Assembly: GCF_000003195.3 (NCBI RefSeq) | Contig: NC_012877.2 | Location: 14,191,344-14,255,343, forward strand | Length of the DNA: 64,000 bases | Source: Sorghum bicolor | Lineage: Eukaryota; Streptophyta; Magnoliopsida; Poales; Poaceae | Direction: 5' to 3' | Made by a program: the position numbers and the translations under genes | Shown here: one piece after another, positions 1 to 10,925 of the stretch | Layout of the letters: each line of letters opens with the position of its first letter | How positions within the stretch are numbered: position 1 is the stretch's first letter | The notes under the pieces: generated by a model | What the model was told of the DNA's origin: nothing | Databases searched by the model: none | What the model saw: only the letters and a program-made list of their open reading frames with translations

Positions 1-1509
1 ATGCTCTTTCCATTCTTCCAACCACTGCTTGTAGGCTTGAGTAATGAAGAGGGCCGGAACCCACTCTGACAAATCTGCATCGGTATTAGCATTCAAGGGC
101 AGTTGAGCTACCCTGGTCCACTCGAGGAGGCTGGTGATGGTTTCCCTGGGTTTTATCATGTCGGCATAACAGAGTGCAATCGGCAACTGGCCAAAAGCTA
201 GTTGACGAGCTAGTGCCGATGGATTGTAAAACTCGTAGGTCTGGTTGGAGGCTTTCCCACTGCCAAAGAAGTTTACTGGTATAGCTCTGGGAGTGATCAG
301 TGCCATCATCACCTCATGATCCTTGTTGAGAGCATCGTTGAATGGATGGAAGACCAAGGGAAACATAGTATCTGGATCTTCATAAGGCATCCACGCTCGC
401 TGCTCTCAGGTCAGGCCTTCAAGCAAAGACTGGAAGAATCGGCTGACCTGGTCTGTGTTGCCACCTGTGCCAGGTAGAACAATGACAGCTTCACCAAAGT
501 TCAGAGGAGGGCAAGTTGCCGATTCTTCTTCATCTAATTCAAAATCCTCAGCTATGTCCCTGGGGAAGCGTTGTGTGAAAAGGTTGAATTCAAGACGCTT
601 GTGCATGTGGAGGTTGAGCCACATATTGATGAACCATGAGGGTCCTCCTAAGTTGCCGATGGACTGGCCGAGCAGGAGTTTTCTGGCTACTTGGTGGAGG
701 AGATGGTTGGCAGCGCCAAGCAGGTATCGGCCGAGGGGAAATCGGCCACCATTAGCTAATCTCTCTGCTGCCGATAGGTAGACTGAGGTTGGTCCTGCTG
801 ATCGACGACAGAATACAAATTTATCTAGCCACATGTTCAAAAAGGTGGTTTGTTTCTTTATGTTGACAGGCCCCGTTCTACTGTACTTCTGAATGTACCC
901 TGACCAACCGCCGATAGCGCGGGTTTCCACCTTGGCGCTAGGTGTGGTGTCAAATATGTGACTGCTATGGGCAGTAGATACATCTAAGCCAGTGAGCATA
1001 AGCACATCAGCAAGAGTGGGAGAAGCAGAGCCGTGACCAAAGACAAAGGCATTGAGTGTGTCTGACCAGAAATACGACGCGGCTATCAGCAGTTGGACAG
1101 CCTGATGCATTGGTCCAGTTTTCGTTCACCCCACTGAACTTTATTTGAGTGGCTGACTCTCAAGAACCAATCCTTCCACCCTACGGTCGGACTGGGACAG
1201 GAATGAAAGGTATCCTTCCACAGATCTAGAGAGAAGTTCTCGGCTCTAAAGGGGATTCTGTTTGTTTCTGCATTAATAAGATCGGTGGGATCTGGATCCC
1301 CTAACGGACCAAGACATTGGAGGTGTGGCTGATCCTTAGGGATAACAATTTTATTGGACAGATCCTAATTGTTTTGAAGGTAAAAGAAGAACAAAGAAAG
1401 AAAAAGAAAAAATGTTCAGTAAAGTAAATTTCGGATGAACAGGGATATGGTAAAAGCACAAGAGGTGGAATGAAGAACTAACCTCAGAAACGGTGAAGTT
1501 GATGGCCAT
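1..1509 (-). pseudogene. Antisense plant mobile domain (PMD, aminotransferase-like) gene inside Tat-A
   Basis: The minus-strand protein resembles the plant mobile domain family (MAIN/MAIL-like and transposon-borne relatives). The motif YFWSDTLNAFVFGHG and the following LADVLMLTGLDVS are hallmark-like. A plausible gene model has a first exon at 1483-1509, starting at the first ATG after a TATA box and encoding nine codons (MAINFTVSE). An intron follows with donor GTTAGT and acceptor TTAG, and exon 2 starts at 1364 in phase. The exon 2 frame shifts near 1095-1110 and then runs to a TGA at 406-408. Homologous sequence continues past it to the window edge, so the C-terminus is missing. PMD proteins are linked to silencing and expression control in Arabidopsis. 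In gypsy elements the domain is a known passenger of unknown role. The copy is not functional as read (one frameshift, one stop). Confidence 0.8.
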
Positions 1510-1659
1510 CTCCTCGCAAAAAGGATGATCGTAGGCCTCGAGGTTGGTGAAGAAGGGGCTTTGTTGGAGTTCTTGGAGATCTCGAACAGCGCCGCCGTCA
1601 GGAAGGTGGAGTTGGAACTGTGGAATGATGCGATGGAGAAGGAGTGCCCGAGAAGGAAC

Positions 1660-1667
1660 TATTTATA
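1660..1667 (-). promoter_or_regulatory. Putative TATA box of the antisense PMD gene
   Basis: The minus strand reads TATAAATA here, about 150 bases upstream of the first in-frame ATG (1509). No other ATG lies between them. The antisense Tat-B gene at 40209 has the same octamer at a similar distance. This is a motif match only. Confidence 0.55.
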
Positions 1668-1831
1668 GGACAAAATGGGCAAGGGTAAATCTGACTTATC
1701 ACTTTACCGTATCCGTGAAATCCGAGGATACTCAGGAAGATATGGTAACTGTTCGCACGGTAATCAAGGGATTGTGCAGGTGATTTGACAGGAAGCGGTC
1801 GTGATCTGGAGATATTTTACTGTGCGAGTTT

Positions 1832-2041
1832 TCTTGGTCAGTTCATCGGTAGCGCTTTGTAACGGTAATATTGCCGATGGGCGGATAAAGTGGGGATATC
1901 CGTTTGGGAGGATAAGATACTTTAGTGAATAGGACGTCTTGGTCAGTTCATCGGTAGATCCCCGTAACGGTAACATTGCCGATGGGCGACTAAAGTGGAG
2001 ATGTCCGTTTGGGAAGTTGAGGATTTCGAGGAATCTGCAGA
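1832..2041. repeat. Tandem repeat, two units of 105 bp
   Basis: Two adjacent units start with TCTTGGTCAGTTCATCGGTA at 1832 and 1937. They share GTAACGGTAA, ATTGCCGATGGGCG, TAAAGTGG and TCCGTTTGGGA in the same order, with about 15-20% divergence. They lie between the 3' LTR and the antisense TATA box, so for the PMD gene they are upstream promoter sequence. Confidence 0.85.
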
Positions 2042-2172
2042 GGAATCGAACCAAGGTTGTTCAGATTAAGGTTGTCGGTTACTAAATTGGGAGAATTAAT
2101 TGCGGAAATGAATCATTACTGCAGAGAATTTTGGAGCATTAATGATTTCATACTCCAAAATTGGGGGGCATG

Positions 2173-2856
2173 TGTTGACACAGTTTTTGGACACGTACCC
2201 AGGAGTAGAGTGTAGATCGGCAAGAAAAGCCAATAGTGACTGGTCTGCAGGAGAGTTGCCGATTGCCGACGAGGAGACAGCTGAATGTGGCTAATAGTGA
2301 TGCGTTTATGCCGATGGCCAGTATTAATCGTTGCTGATGGGGAGTCTGCCGATGACGTGGAAGGAAGACTTGGAGGTTGCCAATTGGTCTGTGGTGGTGT
2401 CTCAGCTTGTCACGGCAGGATAGTTTTATGTTTTCCTTAGTTATTTAAATCGTTTTGTACATGGATTCTGTTTAATTTTGGAATTCGAATTCTAGTCGTG
2501 TCTGGTTGTAGCTCTTTGAGCAGGGTATAAATGTAGACCCTAGGGCCTTGTAATTGAGACATCTATCAATTAATCACAAGTTTCTACTCATATTCCAGCA
2601 TCTACTTTTTCGACGATTTCGTCATATTTTCCTTTCTCATTACGAGTTCTTAGGAGTTCGTCGACTTAAGCTCGGCGTATTCTCAGGTTCCGCGTGAATA
2701 CCTCTTGGCCGTGGCATCCGGGCGCATCGCAGTTGTCGGGACCAAAGTATTCGAGTTATCACCTTTGCCGATAGTAAGGTCAAATCGGGTGGCACGCCTT
2801 AATGTTTAAATCGGGTATTAGCCCTTTGTGTTTGCTGATTAACTTTTGCATCAACA
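2173..2856 (+). mobile_element. Tat-A 3' LTR (684 bp)
   Basis: The LTR starts TGTTGACA and ends TGCATCAACA, so the ends form the inverted pair TGTTGA/TCAACA. It matches the LTR at 29526-30236 along its length, with small indels. It has a TATA box (TATAAATG near 2525) and a downstream GC-rich stretch. A polypurine tract lies directly before it. Directly after it comes unrelated Athila-like internal DNA, so this element was inserted there. The left target duplication is outside the window and cannot be checked. Confidence 0.9.
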
Positions 2857-3061
2857 GGTTTGGATCTATGAGCACAAACACACTGGAGATACTAAGACAC
2901 TCAGGCACTCACTGCCCTGAGATGCTTGAGGACGTAAACTACATCAACAACAACAACTACTACTACTGCTACAACCGTCCTCAACAAAATCAAGGCTTGC
3001 AGATCGGACACTAAGTTTCCCAAAGGGAATATTGAAGAACCTCTGCGTCTGAGTTGGTACC

Positions 3062-3607
3062 TTGTATGCCCTAGCAGACTTCATGGTGATAGAGACTGGT
3101 ACTGATGAGAGGGCACCCATCATCCTAGGAAGGCCATTCCTGAACACCTCAGGAGTTGTCATCTACGCTAGTGCTGCCAAGATTAGTTTCTACATCAAGG
3201 GGAAGAAGGAGACATTTTCCTTCAACAACATGACTACACAAATTTCAGAGCAATCCTAACATGAACCGAGGAAGAGGACCAACAGGAGGAACAGGAACAA
3301 GCAAATGTGGACCGACTCAGCTAAGATGGTCACTACAGTTCAAGGAGGTCAAGATCGTCGACTTAAGTCACCGTTCCTGACCAAAAAGGACGACCTAGCT
3401 CCAGATGGTAGATCAGACATTCCGAAAGACGAGTCCAATCCACCCATCATCCTTGGGAGACCGTTCCTCAGCACTGTTAAAGCAATTATCTATATTGGAA
3501 CCAAAGATGTCCACATGCACTTCCCCTCTGAGAAGGCACGCCGCTATTTTACTGACCCTAACTTTATAGTTGAAGAGTCTAAGCAGTTTAGGACAAGAAG
3601 AAGATGA
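3062..3607 (+). pseudogene. Aspartic protease fragments of Athila-like gag-pro
   Basis: Two short ORFs (3062-3259 and 3305-3607) both carry the motif I-I-L-G-R-P-F-L, which follows the second half of the retropepsin fold in Athila/gypsy proteases. The first reads ETGTDERAPIILGRPFLNT and the second NPPIILGRPFLST. Their coexistence suggests a duplication or a patchwork of two copies. The catalytic aspartate region is not present. Upstream at 2935-3000 an Asn/Tyr/Gln-rich stretch resembles the low-complexity C-terminus of gag. Non-functional. Confidence 0.65.
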
Positions 3608-5931
3608 CGCAACCACAACCAGAGGAGGCAAATCATCAAGGACGGATGGGCAGACTATGAAGGAGAAGTGGTAAGGTCTGAAGGAGGCAAATCCTGAGGA
3701 GACCCTAGCACCGAGTCAGGAAGAGAAGATAGTTATACACGAAGAGGAGGCGCCACCGAAATCTCCGACTATGCCATCCAGCGAATCCCAGGACGACTGA
3801 GAAAACGGAGAGTACCGTTCGGAGGACTTAAAAACACCTAACGCCTTGCCAAGAGGTAAACTTGGTAGTTATTTTTTCCTTTCAATTATTTAAAATAGTT
3901 TGCTTAGTTAATCAGGTTCATGCTATCTTGAAAAGAAAATAAAAATGTTAAAAATAGTAAGCCCCATGTGAGTATGCTCATGGCATAAAACCCATAAGTA
4001 CATTCATTGTGGTGGCATAAAAATAAATAAATATATTCCGGTCCTGCAAAAATGAAAATATAAAAATAAATTTATGATCCTACCAAAGAGTGTAACATTT
4101 ATTGAGGAGGCTCAACATGATTAAGGCTAGATATTTATGCTAACACTTAACCAGTTTCACAAAGCTTTGTTGTCTATTTGAGCTCCACAAAATTCAAGGA
4201 TCAAAGAAGACTAGCCGGCGGAGGACATTCTAATCGCTGTCAGGGTGCTGCCGACATTCAAATACACCTCCGCCACCTGCTAGCTACATCAGAAGAAATT
4301 ACATCAAAATCCAGCTTGGGGGAGAGCACCCCCATTTATCTAGCTAAGTGTTTCTACTCGCGTTTATACTTTACTCAAATAACAGAAAGATGCATAATCA
4401 TGAAAACCCAAATAAATTTTTTTGTGTTTATATATATCTTTGCTTAGTTTGCTAAATAAATAAATAAAGTGTCTAGGCCAAACTGAACTTAAATGATAAG
4501 CTCTCACATGGAATTGATGAATAGTTGTTGTGCCATGACTAGTTCTCAAAATTGAAATCTCACTCAAGTTTAGGCATAACTGTTATAATTTAAACCTGCT
4601 CTAAAACCTGAACTTGTGGGAAGAATACTTGATGTGAAGTCTAAGTTGTTAACGGATATGATATGGGAAGGTTGAGCTACTGTTTATCTGTTCCTAGAGA
4701 TACTAGAATTCCGGAGAATTTTATCTTTGAAAATCTTTAAAATAATACATGATGAGTTCCTGTATGATGAGAGTTTAAATTCCTATCACAGCCATACATA
4801 CATTTACTTTTTACTGCTTATGAGCTTTGAGTGTGGTCAAGCTGTGTAGACCATTAGGAGCTTGTCATGCGGTTAAAATCAAGATCCACTTGCACGTTCA
4901 CTCACACATGCTACTTCTACTCCGGAAGTACGCATCCACATATATCCACTCATTTCCATCTCCAGAGCCACCCAAAAGTATTCTACTCCTAATCCGGGAA
5001 AGAATAGCCAAAAAACATTCTCCTATTTATGTTTTTCCCTATGAAATAAATGCTCAAGTTATCTTGGTTACTACCACTTGCTATATTATTTCAGAAGATG
5101 AGTGTTCTAAAAAATGAATGAAAAATACGAGGAAATAAAAAGGGGCAAGTGCCCGAAACCTCGAAGAAAAGAAAAAGTGAGACGAGAGGTAAAAATGGAC
5201 AAGTGTCCGATGGTAGAATTAGGGGTACAAGATACCCACCTGAGAGAAAAAAAGAAAAAGAAAATATAGAGCATCTCATTATCCTCAAAAAGCTTCAAAG
5301 TGTAAGAAAGGTATGTATCCCCTAAAAAGAGCCAAAGTAGAATTAGACTTTCACCATTGTTATCACCATCATCACCATACACCATTCACTCACCACACAT
5401 GCACATCTTGATTTGACTTATTGACTTGTTCTTCTGGATCCATGGTTTGACTATGCAATAAATGTCTTGTAAGTATGTATTATCTATCTCCCACCTATGA
5501 GCTCCAGATATCAAAACCTTATTAGAGTAGGGTGAGAGAGAAGGCAATATCACTATGCCTCATACCAAAAAATACCACATACTTTGAGGGAAGGCATATA
5601 CCATTACTGCCTTGGAAAGGATCCAGAAATACCACAAAAGAGAGATTTGAGAGAGTCATACAAGGAATCTCTGAGTTTTATTTGAAAATCTGCAAAAACT
5701 CCAGAGCTATAGCTGATCAAGAATAAGAGACATGGCACTTGACTTGACCGTTCTATCTTTTAACTACTCAAGACACAAGTGATGGTTGCAAGCCCCATGG
5801 TGAAAGGTAAAGTGAGTAAGTTTTAAGTCTTAACAGTTTACTCTAACTCAGAGATGAGATCTTACTTTTAAGGCATGAAACCACTGCAGAAACTCTTGAG
5901 TTCATCCTTGCTCGGGGACGAGCAAGAGGTA

Positions 5932-5943
5932 AGCTTGGGGGAG
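5932..5943 (+). other. Polypurine tract before the Athila-like 3' LTR
   Basis: AGCTTGGGGGAG ends one base before the LTR start (TGTTGATGG, 5945). In gypsy elements this tract primes plus-strand synthesis. An equivalent tract precedes the LTR at 28698. Confidence 0.75.
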
Positions 5944-5944
5944 T

Positions 5945-7158
5945 TGTTGATGGTCCTTAAGTACCAAATATAATCATCAAATAAATAAAGAAAAGGATCC
6001 AAATGCAACCAACACCCAGACTTAGGGTTTTAACTGACAGAATTCCACGAGTTTTGGTGTTTGTCTATTTCTGCAGGGGGTTATCAGGAAATACGGAAGA
6101 AAGGCCCACACGTCAGGTTTACTTAGAGATATTAACGTGCCGTGCAATTTTCTACCATCTAGAAGACTCCAGAAGCCACGGGAACGAGTGGGAAGGTGAT
6201 CAGGCCCGGGGGCAGGGCGCCCGCCCTCCCCCCTAGGGCGCCCGCCCTGATGTTTCGACCAATCACGGTGAATCTCGCGGATCATGCTCCACCGACCTAA
6301 GGGATCAAGGATAACCGTTCAATCAATGTCAGTTTGATCCGACGACCCAGAATCACTTGAGGGGACTATGTAAGCAGACCACCTGCCCCCTGGAGGAGAA
6401 CAAGTTCATCATAGAGTTGAGAGGTGCCCTCGAAGGATAACCTTTCCTCTAAATAGACTTAGGGCTTAGCATCTAATGTGAGAGTAGACTAGATCTACTA
6501 GATTGAGAGAGATAGAGTGGAGGTGTAGATCGGAGGAAGCCCGGCCTGTCGGTGTCTACTCCGAGGTTGTACCTGCGGGATCAAGTTCTCCTAACCCGAG
6601 GCTTGCTCTTAGGATTCTTCAGTAATTCGACTTCTAAATTCTAGTAAGTTCTTTTTTATTGTTCTTTAGTTTATGAGTTTACTTTAATCTCTTCCGGTTG
6701 AGTTTAGAGTAATCATTGCTAGCGTAAACGTGGTGTTTGGGCTAGGGTACTCATAGATATCCCCTGACTAGCTGGACCGTGGTAGTAGCGAGGAACGTGA
6801 CATTTCTGAGTTACCTTTGCAGCCCACATCTCATTAGCAGGATGGGTAGGGTTTATAGGTGCGGGTCGAACATCCTTTGTGGTATCTAGATTCCGTGAGC
6901 CTCCTCAATAGAACAGTAGATCATCCTCACTAAGGTTAGAACGAGACTACGGTTGCAGTCTTCTCTATACATCGCTCACAACGAGTCACATCCTTTGTAG
7001 CCTAAAGGGTAGTAGCAATAGATTTAGTTAGTCAGCTGCACGCTTTCTCCCAGTGGTAAAAATATAAATACGATACTCTGGATAACCTCCCGGTGAAGTG
7101 CTCACTGATATCCGTGCGCTTGCGGATCATTTCCTGATGGTGTTACCAAATATCAACA
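5945..7158 (+). mobile_element. Athila-like 3' LTR (1214 bp)
   Basis: The LTR starts TGTTGATGGTCCTTAAGTA and ends ATATCAACA (inverted pair TGTTGAT/ATCAACA). It contains family blocks also seen in the LTRs at 8926, 21544 and 28698: the 'TTTGTCTATTTCTGCAGGGG' block, 'CTCCACCGACCTAA' and the 'GTGCGCTTGCGGAT' block near the end. The 61 bases that follow (7159-7219) are unassigned, and then an inverted LTR of the same superfamily begins. Confidence 0.85.
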
Positions 7159-8429
7159 GCAGGTTCCAGCCTTGATTCTGCTGGGGACAGTAGTAGTTGT
7201 TGTTGATGTAATTCACGTATGTTGATATTAGTTACATACATGGAAGAATCAACGATAAATAATCCGCAAAGCATACAGATATCGGTGAGCACTTCACCCG
7301 GGAGATAAGTCTAGAGTATCATATTTATTTTTTACCACTAGGAGAAAGTGTGCAAAAGACTAACCTTTTATCCTACCTACTACCCATAGGTTGCAAGACA
7401 AGATAGTGATATATAAGCGATATAGAGAGAACTGTTTCTTCAGTCGTCTTCTAACCTATGGTAAGTGTGTAGATATCATTCTAAGGGGAGTAATTAGAGA
7501 AAAGAGACACCTCAAAGAGTGCTTAACCCTAGTACCATATACCCTACCTTACCTCCTGATGAGACGTGGATTACTAAGACCCAAGAGGATTGTCACTTCC
7601 CCCAAAATGCTACCACAAATCTGGCCAAACAGGGAGTATCTACGAGTATTCCAAGTCCAAGCACCACGCTTACACTATGAATAGTTACTCTATTACCTAC
7701 GCGAAGCGAATAAAGTAAACTCGTAAACCAAAGAACAATAAGAACAATAACTTACTAGTATTAGAAGTTGGATTGCTGAACAATTCTAGAACCAAGCCTC
7801 AAATTAGGAGACTTAACCCCGAAGATACGAAGAAGAAGGCACCGATAGGCTGGGCTTCCTCAACTCCTATCCTCACCCTATACTCTCTCAATCTCTCTTG
7901 TTGCTATCACCCTAAAGAGACATCCATTCGAGGGACCTCTCTCTATCTAACTCTCTCTAGAAAATATGAATTAGGGCTCCAGAGTTACATCTCAGGGGGG
8001 TCAGGGTCTTTATTTATAGCCCCCTAGAAATCACCATAGCCCTTGGCTCAAACCAACTTAAACATGTGCTTAAGATTAATCATCAAAGTTGGTGGAGGCA
8101 GGATCCACGAGGTTCACTCCAATTGGTGGAGATCCCCGGGCGGCCACCCCTATCAGGGTGAGGCGCCAGCCCCTACCCTATGGTAGGTGGGTCACACCTT
8201 TTAGTTGGTGGCTCCTGGAGTCTTCTAGATTGTTCCTGAGTTGACGTTCCGGTCTTCTCTCTTTGTAAATTTGACATGTGGTCCTACTTTTGTTATTATT
8301 CCGGTAACCCCTGCAAAAATAGACAATCACCAAAACTTGTGGAATTCTATTAATGATAACCCGATACTGAGTGCTTGCAAATAGGTCCTTTTTCATGTAA
8401 AGTGGACAGTTAAAATTAGGAGTTATCTA

Positions 8430-10925
8430 CCGCCAATAACGTCCTCTGTCAGCTCTGGGCAGTTGGTACAAATATGCGCAATTTCTCCACACTCTTCACA
8501 AGTCATGCTAGAATCATAAATGTGCATGACTTCCTTCTTCTCAATGGCTCTCTCATCAAGCCTTTTTATCAACAGATCCATCTTGGTAGCTAGCATGTCT
8601 ACTTCCTTGAGCTGGTGCATTCCTCAACCTCTCTTGTGGGTTTGAGTTCTCTCTTCACTCCAACCTTGATTGGAGGCCATATTTTCCACAAGAGCAGTGG
8701 CTTGAGAAATGGTAAGTGATAAGAACACACCTCTAGCAGCAGCATCCATGGTTTCATGAGTGCTGTTGTTGAGTCCATGATAGAATGTCTGCATGAGTAA
8801 CCAATTCTAAATCCCATGATGAGGACACTCGAGTATGTAGTATTGAAAGCACTCCTAGGCTTCTGAGACTGTGTCATCATATTATTGCTAAAAACTTGAT
8901 ATCTTCCCACGAAGAGCTGGTCTTGTGTTGACGGTCCTTAAGTATCAAATTTAATTATCAAATAAACAAAGAAAAGGATCCAAATGAAATCAACATCTAG
9001 ACTTAGGGTTTTATCTGACAGAATTCCACGAGTTTTGGTGTTTGTCTATTTCTGCAGGGGGTTATCAGGAAATATGAAAGAAAGGCCCACACGTTGGGTT
9101 TACATAGAGATATTAACGTGCCGCGCAATTTTCTACCATCTAGAAGACTCCAGAAGCCACGGGAACGAACGGGAGGCCGATCGAGCCCGGGGGCAGGGTG
9201 CCCGCCCAAGTCCCTTGGGTGCCCGCCCAGCTACAGTAACCAATCAGCTTCAACTTCGCGGATCATGCTCCACCGACCTAATACTTCAAGGAAAACCACA
9301 CGATCAATGTCGGTTTGATCCGACGGCCCAGATTCATCTGAAAAGACTATATAACCAGACCCCCTATCCCCTGGAGGAGGCACCCCTTGATCATTATTCA
9401 TTATTCATAGACAGAGCAAAAGCTAGGGTTTAGAGATGAGAGCTCTCCTCTCCTCTAAACTAGAGTAGATCTAGATAGTAGCAAGATGGAGAGCGAAGGA
9501 GGATTAGAGGAGAGGCCGGCCTGTCGGTTCTTCCTCCGGTTGTACTTCGTCATGATCAAGCTCTAATCAAGCTTGCTCATGGGATGACTCTGGTAATCTA
9601 CTTCTAATTCATTATGCAATTACTAATTATGTATGTTCTGGTTCACAACTCTTTTGAGTACTTCTAATCTATAGGACGCTATAGGTTAGAGTTGTAGTAT
9701 AGGTGTAAGCGTGGTGCTTAGACCTAGATTACTTGTGGATATCCCCTGTCTAGCTGGATCGTGTGGTAGGCCGCGTAGGTGACAGTTACGTTGGTCCTCT
9801 GTAGTCCACCTCTCGTTAGCCGGACGGGTAGGGTTTATCGGCCTAAGGATAAGCATCCTTTGTGGTGTACTCTTATCACGTGGTTCGTCCCAGACATAGA
9901 CATACCCCATTGAAGTAGAGAAACCATAGTTATACTCTCTATTCTGCTACCATCGCCCATATACTAGATTGCTCTATTCTCTATTCCCATATTATCACTC
10001 ACTGTTATCTTACCTTTAATATTGTTCTTATTCAATTCTACCATCTTTCCTATTTACACTTACTTATCTATCTAGGTTAAGTTAGAGCGTAGTTGGTTCT
10101 CCCGTTTCCCTGTGGATACGATAAAACCTTTAACCGGGTAAAAGCTTCAACGGTATCCGTGCGCTTGCGGATTATCTGTGTGCGTATAAATACCATAGTA
10201 CACTCTAGTGCCATGCTGGGGATGACAACCTAGTATTCAAGTGGTGTTAGCAAGTGTCAACATCTTGCTCATGGGAAAAAACTTCGCCCAGAAATTGGTA
10301 GAACATAGTGCCCCCGTAGTATTCTTCTCCTTGTTGGCATAGAACCACCACTTCGGTTTCCCTAAAATTGAGAATAGGAAGAGGTGAAGTAGTATGGCTT
10401 CTCTAGGGACGTCATTGATAGTAAAAGTGCTACAGATCTCCAGAAAGTGTTGGAGATGAGCACTAGCATCTTCATGGACCTTCCCACAGAACTAGCTTGA
10501 TTGCACCATGTTGATTAGTGCAGGCTTGAGCTCAAATGACCCATTAGTGTCTATAGCTGTTCCAGTATGGATGTTGGCCATAGTGGGAGTTGAGAACTCA
10601 CGAAGTGACTTGTCGACCATGACGTCAAACTCTGGCATCAAACTTTAAATAACAAGTTGATCTTCTAACTTAGGAGGATTGGTAAGCTGAGATGATGATG
10701 ATGTTGATTGATTCCTTCTCAACTTGGCGTTTGTCTTCCTAATCCATGTTTCTGGATTATCAACAAAATTATCTAGGAGATCAAACCTGTTCATACATTA
10801 CCATGCATATGATATATAACATAGACAAACGACAAGGGTAAGTCTCCATGAGTGAGAAGGGTGGATGGTGCTCAATCCATGAGTGGATGCAGTGATGCTC
10901 ATTATCCTTTAATGCTTTCAACCTT
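8430..10925 (-). pseudogene. Athila-type gag, broken and interrupted by a solo LTR
   Basis: The minus-strand translation in shifting frames gives gag features: HLQHFLEICSTFTINDV and HLFPFS upstream (10500-10650), KFFPMS at the solo-LTR boundary, then CPHHG and QTFYHGL beyond it. A CCHC zinc knuckle, CEECGEIAHICTNC, lies near 8460-8505. The order matches the gag at 22790-24340 in the plus-strand copy, although that one has no evident knuckle. Several frameshifts and stops are visible, so it is inactive. Gag proteins form the virus-like particle and bind the element RNA. Confidence 0.75.
8926..10262 (+). mobile_element. Solo Athila-like LTR (1337 bp) with 5-bp target duplication
   Basis: The LTR starts TGTTGACGGTCC and ends AAGTGTCAACA. 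It is flanked on both sides by TCTTG (8921-8925 and 10263-10267), an exact 5-bp target site duplication. There is no internal region, so this is a solo LTR left by recombination between the two LTRs of a full insertion. It sits in plus orientation inside the minus-strand gag. A TATA-like TATATAA lies at 9348-9354. Confidence 0.95.

Larger units (their letters stand above)
1..2172 (+). mobile_element. Tat-A gypsy element, copy 1: 3' internal region (5' part outside window)
   Basis: This is the stretch between pol and the 3' LTR of a Ty3/gypsy element. The LTR that follows it (from 2173) has a purine-rich tract immediately upstream (TTGGGGGGCA, 2161-2170), which marks the plus-strand primer and shows that the internal region lies to the left. 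The same LTR family occurs at 29526-30236 next to a complete set of Tat-type pol domains, so I assign this fragment to the same family. It holds an antisense PMD gene and a tandem repeat. The hexamer GCCGAT/ATCGGC is strikingly frequent here, as in copy 2. Coding capacity for gag-pol is outside the window. Confidence 0.8.
2857..5944 (+). mobile_element. Athila-like non-autonomous element, copy 1: decayed 3' internal region
   Basis: This is internal sequence of an Athila-type gypsy element, truncated at its left by Tat-A copy 1 and ending at a polypurine tract (5932-5942) before its 3' LTR at 5945. It shares non-coding blocks with the fuller copy at 24730-28697: the AGCTTGGGGGA tracts, the 'GGGCAAGTGCCC' and 'GACAAGTGTC' hairpins, and the 'GTAGAATTAGGGGTAC' stretch. 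Between about 3860 and 4310 it lacks the ATHILA-type ORF that copy 2 keeps. From 3610 to 5930 I see no coding sequence. Confidence 0.75.

Noticed and set aside
7159..7219. PBS after the LTR at 5945-7158
   Set aside because: The text has a GCTGGGGA end but does not align convincingly with the tRNA-Asp type PBS seen at 22493; left unassigned.
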